Shown piece after piece: positions 13,274-17,919 of a DNA stretch of 17,919 nucleotides. Each line of letters begins with the position of its first letter. Within the stretch, counting starts at the first letter, position 1. Origin of the DNA: an uncultured Ruminococcus sp. (GTDB lineage Bacteria; Bacillota; Clostridia; Oscillospirales; Ruminococcaceae); contig CAMWXM010000024.1 of the NCBI GenBank assembly GCA_947178195.1, positions 1-17,919 of the forward strand. The letters run 5' to 3'. The notes under the pieces are model-generated. The model made no database searches, was not told the origin of the DNA, and saw only the letters and a list, made by a program, of their open reading frames with translations. The translations under genes were made by a program, and so were the position numbers.

Positions 13274-14138
13274 GAGAAAACGTTTCCTTTACATTTAATC
13301 TTCTCTGATATATCCGGTCGCCGTATTCCGATTTTCCCGGAACGCCTACCGCATCTGCACGGCAATGCTGACAGTGGCGGAAAACCTCAATATACTTTGA
13401 TGCTTTCGTTCTTGCTCCGTCTATCTGTGAACAGGTCGGAGCTTTCTGGTCAGCAAGTTCAAACTGCGGTATCAATGGAATAATATTGTAAATGCTTGCT
13501 CCTGCATCTTTTACAGTTTTTGCTATTTCTTCAATATGTTCTCCGTTTATATCAGGAACAAGTACTGTATTTACTTTTACCGTAATTCCGGCATCAGAAA
13601 CTTTTTTTATACCTTTCAACTGGTTTTCTATCAGTATTTCAGCGCCTTTGATTCCGTCATACTTTTGACCGTGATAAATAATATATTTATTCAGCTTTGC
13701 CTCTATTTCTGGATCTACGGCATTTACTGTAACTGTAAGCGAATCTATTCCAACTTCAATAACTTCTTCTGCCTTTTCATAAAGTAAAAGACCGTTTGTA
13801 CTCATGCACTTAATAAGATCAGGGAATTTTTCCTTAACCTTTCTGAACGTTTCCAGTGCCTGATCCGAAGCAAGAGTATCTCCCGGACCTGCAATTCCTG
13901 CCACTGTTATTTCCGGACAGACTTTTAATGCTTTTTCCAGTATATCTATGCTTTCATCAGGCGTTACGACCCTGGAAGTTACACCTGGTCTTTCCTCTGT
14001 ATCGTTGATAACTCTGTCACAGAAACGACAGGCAATATTACACCCAGGACTTACCGGCAGATGAATTCTTCCTACATTATTTTTATGTCCGCCAAAGCAC
14101 GGATGAGAGTTCTGTAAATCCTTATATGTATTGCTCAC
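13266..14138 (-). CDS. nifB: NifB: radical SAM nitrogenase-cofactor cluster synthase
   Basis: A 290-residue NifB without a C-terminal NifX domain. The radical SAM motif is C33-x3-C37-x2-C40 (PGCNIACRFCDR). Upstream is HPCF and GRIHLPVSPGC; C14, C111 (IKCMSTNGL) and C256-x2-C259 (CQHCRADAVG) match the additional cysteines that hold the two [4Fe-4S] substrate clusters in NifB; ERPGVTS and the AGPGDTLA strand also match. NifB fuses these clusters with SAM-derived carbide to form the [8Fe-9S-C] precursor of nitrogenase cofactors. Its retention shows the NifD-like enzyme most likely carries such a cluster, since no nifEN or nifV follows. The start is a GTG at 14138 with AAGGAAA ten bases upstream; the upstream open codons cover that site. 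First gene of the operon after a hairpin at 14172-14223. Confidence 0.92.
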   Translation of the reverse strand: MSNTYKDLQNSHPCFGGHKNNVGRIHLPVSPGCNIACRFCDRVINDTEERPGVTSRVVTPDESIDILEKALKVCPEITVAGIAGPGDTLASDQALETFRKVKEKFPDLIKCMSTNGLLLYEKAEEVIEVGIDSLTVTVNAVDPEIEAKLNKYIIYHGQKYDGIKGAEILIENQLKGIKKVSDAGITVKVNTVLVPDINGEHIEEIAKTVKDAGASIYNIIPLIPQFELADQKAPTCSQIDGARTKASKYIEVFRHCQHCRADAVGVPGKSEYGDRIYQRRLNVKETFSHG

Positions 14139-14171
14139 ACTATCACTTTCCTTAAAAATAAATAAGTATAT

Positions 14172-14223
14172 AAAAATCGGAGGCATTGCCAGTATTGAAT
14201 ACTTAACAAAACCTCCGATTTTT
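14172..14223 (-). terminator. Hairpin/attenuator between yezD-like and nifB
   Basis: Positions 14172-14183 (AAAAATCGGAGG on plus) and 14212-14223 (CCTCCGATTTTT) are perfect 12-bp inverted repeats. Transcribed leftward, the second arm ends in a U-run (UCCGAUUUUUAUA), like an intrinsic terminator. The loop holds AGTATT/AATACT, also self-complementary. Only about 30 bases remain before the nifB GTG and I see no promoter there, so transcription of the nitrogenase-like operon seems to depend on reading through. Confidence 0.65.
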
Positions 14224-14227
14224 TCGG

Positions 14228-14389
14228 TCAGTCTTTTAATCTATGTTTTTCTGTTTTATCTATCTGTACAATTTTTCCGTCCTGCACAATGAGGGTGATA
14301 CTTCCATATTTCGTGGTACTCAAAAGCTTTTCAAGCATTTCTAAATGCGAATGCTCCAGAATATGTTTTTTCTCTATTGTTTCGCTCAT
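14228..14389 (-). CDS. yezD: YezD-family small protein (DUF2292)
   Basis: A 53-residue protein beginning MSETIEKKHILEHSHLEMLE and containing YGSITLIVQDGKIVQIDKTEK, the recognisable core of the YezD/DUF2292 family: one short helix, then a two-strand segment with a glycine-aspartate-glycine turn. The family has no proven function but is repeatedly found in sulfate and cysteine assimilation operons of Firmicutes, which fits its place 31 bases after a cysteine synthase gene. GGGGGTG lies eight bases before the ATG at 14389. The frame is short and easily missed. It is probably co-transcribed from the promoter at 15429-15457. Confidence 0.82.
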   Translation of the reverse strand: MSETIEKKHILEHSHLEMLEKLLSTTKYGSITLIVQDGKIVQIDKTEKHRLKD

Positions 14390-14419
14390 TAACATTCACC
14401 CCCGTTCAAAAAGTGTTCA

Positions 14420-15358
14420 TCAGTTATTGCTGAACAGCGGTGTAGACAAATATCTGTCGCCTGAATCAGGAAGAAGTGCAACAATAGTCTTTCCTGCATT
14501 TTCCGGACGCTGTGCAAGGAGAGTTGCTGCCTTGAGTGCTGCACCGGAGGAGATACCTACAAGGATTCCCTCGCTCTGTGCAAAACGTCTGCCCTCTGCA
14601 AATGCATCCTCATTTTCGATTGCAATAATCTCATCGTAAACAGCGGTATTGAGCGTATCTGGAACAAAACCTGCTCCAATACCCTGAATCTTGTGAGGAC
14701 CTGTTTTGCCCTCTGAAAGAACAGGACTGCCGGCAGGTTCAACTGCAACGATCTTCACATTGGGATTCTGCTCCTTCAAATACTCGCCGACCCCTGTAAC
14801 AGTACCGCCTGTACCTACTCCGGCAACGAAAATATCCACCTTGCCGTCCGTCTGCTCCCAAATTTCAGGACCAGTTGTTTTCTTATGAACTGCCGGATTT
14901 GCAGGATTCACAAACTGTCCGAGAATGACAGAACCCTCTATCTGCTGATTCAGCTCCTCAGCTTTTGCTATAGCGCCTTTCATTCCCTTAGCGCCCTCGG
15001 TAAGTACAAGTTCAGCGCCATATGCCTTGAGGAGATTTCTTCTTTCAACGCTCATGGTATCGGGAAGTGTGAGAATTGCCTTGTATCCCTTTGCGGCAGC
15101 CACAGCTGCAAGTCCAATGCCTGTGTTGCCTGAAGTCGGTTCGATTATTGTTGCACCGGGTTTCAGAATTCCCTTGGCTTCGGCATCTTCAATCATTGCA
15201 AGTGCGATTCTGTCCTTAACTGAGCCTGCCGGATTCAGATATTCCAGCTTTGCAAGAATGGTTGCATTATTTATGCCGGCTTTCTTTGCATAGCCGTTCA
15301 GTTTAAGTATCGGTGTTCCGCCGATAAGCTCAAGTGCGTTTTCTTTAATGTTGCTCAT
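14420..15358 (-). CDS. cysK: Cysteine synthase A (O-acetylserine sulfhydrylase)
   Basis: A 312-residue canonical CysK, converting O-acetylserine and sulfide to cysteine with PLP. The lysine is K48 in PAGSVKDRIAL, the substrate loop EPTSGNTGIG, the phosphate loop GVGTGGTVTG, and LPDTMSVERR and HKIQGIGAGFVP are conserved as in housekeeping enzymes. GGAGG precedes the ATG. A strong promoter lies about 70 bases upstream, with a short leader containing an inverted repeat that may be an operator. It shares clear ancestry with the paralogue at 11049-12044 but keeps the standard pocket residues, so this copy is the likely general cysteine synthase. Confidence 0.95.
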   Translation of the reverse strand: MSNIKENALELIGGTPILKLNGYAKKAGINNATILAKLEYLNPAGSVKDRIALAMIEDAEAKGILKPGATIIEPTSGNTGIGLAAVAAAKGYKAILTLPDTMSVERRNLLKAYGAELVLTEGAKGMKGAIAKAEELNQQIEGSVILGQFVNPANPAVHKKTTGPEIWEQTDGKVDIFVAGVGTGGTVTGVGEYLKEQNPNVKIVAVEPAGSPVLSEGKTGPHKIQGIGAGFVPDTLNTAVYDEIIAIENEDAFAEGRRFAQSEGILVGISSGAALKAATLLAQRPENAGKTIVALLPDSGDRYLSTPLFSNN

Positions 15359-15390
15359 AATAATTACCTCCGTAAAATTATTTCTTAGTT

Positions 15391-15412
15391 ATCCTATTTT
15401 TTGTATAGGTAT
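15391..15412 (-). promoter_or_regulatory. Inverted repeat in the cysK leader, candidate operator
   Basis: CCTAT (15393-15397) and ATAGG (15405-15409) are inverted around a seven-base T-rich centre, with partial symmetry extending outward. It lies just downstream of the -10 element, a position where a repressor would block transcription. Rrf2/CymR-type cysteine regulators are a candidate because they bind AT-rich palindromes upstream of cysteine genes, but I cannot match a known consensus with confidence. Confidence 0.35.
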
Positions 15413-15428
15413 TATCAGGTATGTATTT

Positions 15429-15457
15429 AGTATACATCATATTTTTCATTTTGTCAA
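15429..15457 (-). promoter_or_regulatory. Near-consensus sigma-A promoter of the cysK-yezD(-nifB) unit
   Basis: On the minus strand TTGACA (15457-15452) and TATACT (15434-15429) are separated by exactly 17 bases. The cysK start is about 70 bases downstream. No other promoter as good is visible before nifB. Confidence 0.88.
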
Positions 15458-15534
15458 GGGCTTTTTTGAAAAGTTCGTTATATACAAAATCTATTGCAAA
15501 CTATAGAATGAATCAATAGCCCATAGAAGGTTCT

Positions 15535-16713
15535 TTAATATAGTATACTTTTGATACGGTCAAGTGCCTCTTTCAGAATACTTCTCGGACAGGCTACATT
15601 AATACGCTGGAAACCCTCTCCGCATTTTCCAAAGATTTTTCCGCTGTCAAGCCATAATTTTGCATTATTAATAATTCGCCTGTCAAGCTCCTCTGTGGAC
15701 AGACCTGTTTTGTGAAAATCAAGCCATACAAGATATGTACCTTCAATGTCAATCATGGAAACATCGGACATATTTTCAGCGATATACTCTTTTGTAAACT
15801 CAATATTTTCCCTCACATATTCAATCATTGACCGATACCATTCTTCGCCTTTGCTGTATGCGGCTTCACAGGCAACAAGTCCCATTATGCCAAGCTGACT
15901 TGTGCCTGCGGCATCAAGTTCCTTTCGGAATTTTCTTTTCAATTCATGATTCGGAATAAAAATGTTTGACATCATCATACTTGCAAGATTGAATGTTTTG
16001 CTTGGTGACGTACAAGTAATGCTGATATTTTCAAATTCTTTTTTCAGAGATGCAAACACATGGTGTCTGCCCTTAAATACAAAATCCGAATGAATTTCAT
16101 CACTCACCACAATTACACCATGTTTGACGCAAATATCGCCGAGTTTAACAAGTTCTTCTGCCGTCCACACACGCCCAACCGGATTATGCGGACTGCAAAG
16201 AATAAACAGTCTGACTTTTTCAGAAATTATTTTATTTTCAAAATCTTCAAAATCAATATGATAACGATTATCGTCTCCAAGGTACAATTCATTTTCAACG
16301 ATTTTTCTGCCGTTGTCCCGAATGACTTCATAAAACGGATAATATACAGGGGTCTGTATCAGAACACTTTCATCGATTTCCGTATATGCTTTTACTGCCA
16401 TGGCAAGCGCAAATACAACTCCGGGAGTTTTAATCAGCCATTTTTCCTGAACGTCCCAGTTATGATGTTTTTTCAGCCAATTTGCCAGAATTTCAAAATA
16501 TGGCGTCTGCACTTCGCTGTAGCCGAAAATCCCGTGCTGGGCACGTTCAATTAAAGCATCTTCAATATAAGAAGATGTTGCAAAATCCATATCCGCAACC
16601 CAGAGTGGAAGCACATCTTCTGGCATTCCTCGACGTTTTGCAAAATCATATTTCAGACATCTTGTATTTCTGCGGTCTATAACTTTATCAAAATCAAGAT
16701 TTCTCTCAGACAT
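15535..16713 (-). CDS. patB: MalY/PatB-family C-S lyase (cystathionine beta-lyase type)
   Basis: A 392-residue fold-type I PLP enzyme. PLWVADMDF near 36-44 and GIFGYSE near 61-67 are typical of MalY/PatB; CSPHNPVGR contains N177, SDEIHSDF contains D205, and the PLP lysine is K239 in SPSKTFNLAS. The C-terminus has GEGFQRINVACPR with the carboxylate-binding arginine. These enzymes cleave cystathionine or cysteine conjugates to a thiol, pyruvate and ammonia. Its start overlaps the end of the upstream trans-sulfuration gene by eight bases, so the pair makes homocysteine through cystathionine, like metI-metC of Bacillus. It could also release thiols from S-alkyl-cysteine, which would connect to the nitrogenase-like operon. 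The following gap (to 15429) shows no clear terminator. Confidence 0.92.
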   Translation of the reverse strand: MSERNLDFDKVIDRRNTRCLKYDFAKRRGMPEDVLPLWVADMDFATSSYIEDALIERAQHGIFGYSEVQTPYFEILANWLKKHHNWDVQEKWLIKTPGVVFALAMAVKAYTEIDESVLIQTPVYYPFYEVIRDNGRKIVENELYLGDDNRYHIDFEDFENKIISEKVRLFILCSPHNPVGRVWTAEELVKLGDICVKHGVIVVSDEIHSDFVFKGRHHVFASLKKEFENISITCTSPSKTFNLASMMMSNIFIPNHELKRKFRKELDAAGTSQLGIMGLVACEAAYSKGEEWYRSMIEYVRENIEFTKEYIAENMSDVSMIDIEGTYLVWLDFHKTGLSTEELDRRIINNAKLWLDSGKIFGKCGEGFQRINVACPRSILKEALDRIKSILY

Positions 16714-17872
16714 TCAATTCACGCTCCGTTTCCTGAAATACTTTTTCAAGTTCATAAATCAGATCCTCTGCATTTTCAATGCCCACTGAAAGGCGCAGCG
16801 TACTCTCTGTAATTCCGTTTTTCTCACGGATTTCCTGCGGTACATCGGCATGAGTCTGTGTAGTGGGATAAGTGATCAGCGTTTCCACTCCGCCGAGACT
16901 TTCAGCGTACTTAATCATGCGAACCTTTTCTAAAATAGACAATGCAAATTTCTTGCTTTCTACCTGAAATGTCAACATTGCACCGAATCCACGAGCCTGT
17001 TTTTTCATAATTTCATGACCCTGATGTTCAGGAAGTCCGGGATAGATAACTCTTGTAACTGATTTCTGCAATTTAAGCCACTCTGCGATTTTTAAAGCAT
17101 TTTCCTGTGCTTTTTCCATACGGACAGCGAGTGTTTTGATTCCCCTTAAAATCAGAAAAGAATCGAACGGAGAAAGTCCTGCTCCTGTGGTTTTTATCAG
17201 AAATGCAAATTTTTCGGCAATATCAGGCTTATTTGTTACAAGAAATCCCGCAAGCGTATCATTGTGACCGCCAAGATATTTCGTTCCGCTGTGTACTACA
17301 ATATCCGCACCCAAATCAAGCGGATTCTGAAAATACGGCGACATGAAAGTATTGTCAACTATCAAAAGCAGACCATGCTTTTTAGCTATTTTCGATACAG
17401 CAGCAATATCCGTTACATTCATCATCGGATTAGTCGGTGTTTCAATATAAACAGTTTTTGTTTCAGGCGTTATGAAATTCTCTATATTCTCTCTGCAACA
17501 GTCGATATTTGAAAATTTAATGCTGTTTTTTTCAGATACATTTCTGAAAAGACGAATACTTCCCCCATACAAATCTGAATCCGCAATAATATGGTCGCCG
17601 GGCTTGAAAAGCTCCATCAGCATAGAAATAGCTGCCATTCCGGACGCAAATGCAAAAGCATCAGTTCCGTTTTCAAGACTTGCTACAACCTTTTCAAGAT
17701 GTTCTCTTGTCGGATTTTGCAGGCGTGAATAGTCATATCCCGTACTTATTCCAACGCCCTCATGTGCATACGTTGCTGTCTGATAAATCGGATAACTGAT
17801 TGCTCCATAATGATTTATACAATCCTCGTCCTCTTCCAAATGCAGACACTTTGTTTCAATTGATCTTTCCAT
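16706..17872 (-). CDS. Cystathionine gamma-synthase / O-acetylhomoserine thiolyase family (MetI/MetB-type)
   Basis: A 388-residue Cys/Met-metabolism PLP enzyme. Landmarks: PIYQTATY near 28-35, YDYSRLQNPTR near 47-56, the ASGMAA pocket near 77-81, VYIETPTNPMMNV, VDNTFMSPY, and the PLP lysine K198 in HSGTKYLGGHND; the C-terminus has SLGGVETLITYP and LRLSVGIE. It forms cystathionine from an activated homoserine and cysteine, or homocysteine directly from sulfide. Pairing with a following beta-lyase favours cystathionine gamma-synthase of MetI type; a gamma- or beta-lyase is the alternative and cannot be excluded by sequence alone. GGAGGGG precedes the ATG. It is the first gene of its operon in this window; a palindrome and -10-like TATAAT lie upstream at the edge. 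Confidence 0.9.
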   Translation of the reverse strand: MERSIETKCLHLEEDEDCINHYGAISYPIYQTATYAHEGVGISTGYDYSRLQNPTREHLEKVVASLENGTDAFAFASGMAAISMLMELFKPGDHIIADSDLYGGSIRLFRNVSEKNSIKFSNIDCCRENIENFITPETKTVYIETPTNPMMNVTDIAAVSKIAKKHGLLLIVDNTFMSPYFQNPLDLGADIVVHSGTKYLGGHNDTLAGFLVTNKPDIAEKFAFLIKTTGAGLSPFDSFLILRGIKTLAVRMEKAQENALKIAEWLKLQKSVTRVIYPGLPEHQGHEIMKKQARGFGAMLTFQVESKKFALSILEKVRMIKYAESLGGVETLITYPTTQTHADVPQEIREKNGITESTLRLSVGIENAEDLIYELEKVFQETERELNV

Positions 17873-17890
17873 GTTACCCCTCCTGCTGTT

Positions 17891-17911
17891 ATTATATGTA
17901 TATTACATATA
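17891..17911 (-). promoter_or_regulatory. Palindrome overlapping a -10-like element upstream of the metI-type gene
   Basis: TATATGTA (17893-17900) and TACATATA (17904-17911) are a perfect inverted repeat with a three-base centre. Leftward, TATAAT (17896-17891) could be a -10 element; the matching -35 would fall at the very end of the window and matches poorly. It may be a promoter/operator, but AT-rich sequence gives such symmetry easily. Confidence 0.35.
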
Positions 17912-17919
17912 TACATAGT

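Noticed and set aside
7852..14138. A conventional N2-fixing nif cluster
   Set aside because: No nifE, nifN, nifV or nifQ; NifK-like is short; the residues matching NifD H442, H195 and Q191 are not conserved; and a cysteine synthase lies within the operon. N2 fixation is not excluded experimentally but is not the best reading.
15359..15428. S-box (SAM) or T-box riboswitch in the cysK leader
   Set aside because: The leader is only about 65 bases and lacks the multi-helix cores; only a simple inverted repeat is present.
1..17919. CRISPR arrays, tRNA or rRNA genes, insertion sequences
   Set aside because: I saw no regularly spaced direct repeats, no tRNA-like cloverleaf or rRNA-like sequence, and no transposase-like frame anywhere in the window.

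Overview
The window looks like chromosomal DNA of an anaerobic, AT-rich Firmicute of the class Clostridia, probably a gut or rumen Oscillospiraceae/Lachnospiraceae relative. Reasons: strong GGAGG-type ribosome binding sites, a textbook TTGACA-17-TATACT promoter, HydE ([FeFe]-hydrogenase maturation), a MetI/PatB pair as in Firmicutes, a YezD-family protein, and relics of a Clostridia-type conjugative element (KTR zinc-ribbon protein, XRE regulator, sigma-like protein). The genus is an inference. Almost every gene is on the minus strand, so transcription runs right to left.

Right edge to about 14.2 kb is a sulfur-amino-acid block: a MetI/MetB-type trans-sulfuration enzyme (17872 to 16706) overlapping a MalY/PatB C-S lyase (16713 to 15535), then a strong promoter (15457 to 15429) driving a canonical cysteine synthase (15358 to 14420) and a 53-residue YezD-like protein (14389 to 14228). 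A 12-bp inverted repeat ending in U-rich sequence (14223 to 14172) follows and may act as an attenuator.

From 14138 to 7852 lies the centrepiece, a tightly coupled seven-gene operon: NifB-like radical SAM protein, stand-alone NifX/NafY-domain protein, NifH-like Fe protein, a divergent cysteine synthase paralogue, NifD-like protein, NifK-like protein, and a second NifX-like protein with a cysteine-rich insert. Spacings are minimal or overlapping and the run ends at a terminator-like hairpin (7835 to 7786). There is no nifE, nifN, nifV or nifQ. The Fe-protein cluster cysteines, P-cluster-type cysteines and the NifD cofactor cysteine are retained, but the positions matching the FeMo-co histidine and the N2-side residues of NifD are changed. 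With a cysteine synthase inside the operon and sulfur genes next to it, I infer a group IV nitrogenase-like (Nfl) reductase acting on a sulfur compound, in the manner of the methylthio-alkane reductase MarBHDK, rather than a N2-fixing enzyme. The substrate is not known from sequence.

From 7.7 to 3.6 kb is a housekeeping Fe-S/sulfur-mobilisation operon: an Rrf2/IscR-like regulator lacking its N-terminal DNA-binding half (pseudogene), cysteine desulfurase, a stand-alone ACT-domain protein, TcdA (tRNA t6A dehydratase), an HD-domain protein and HydE.

From 3.5 kb to the left edge is mobile-element debris: a cysteine-rich KTR protein (minus), an XRE regulator (plus), about 600 bases dense in inverted repeats with no confident gene, a sigma-70 region-4 protein whose Shine-Dalgarno is buried in a 17-bp perfect hairpin, and an AAA-ATPase/PD-(D/E)XK protein that runs off the left end.
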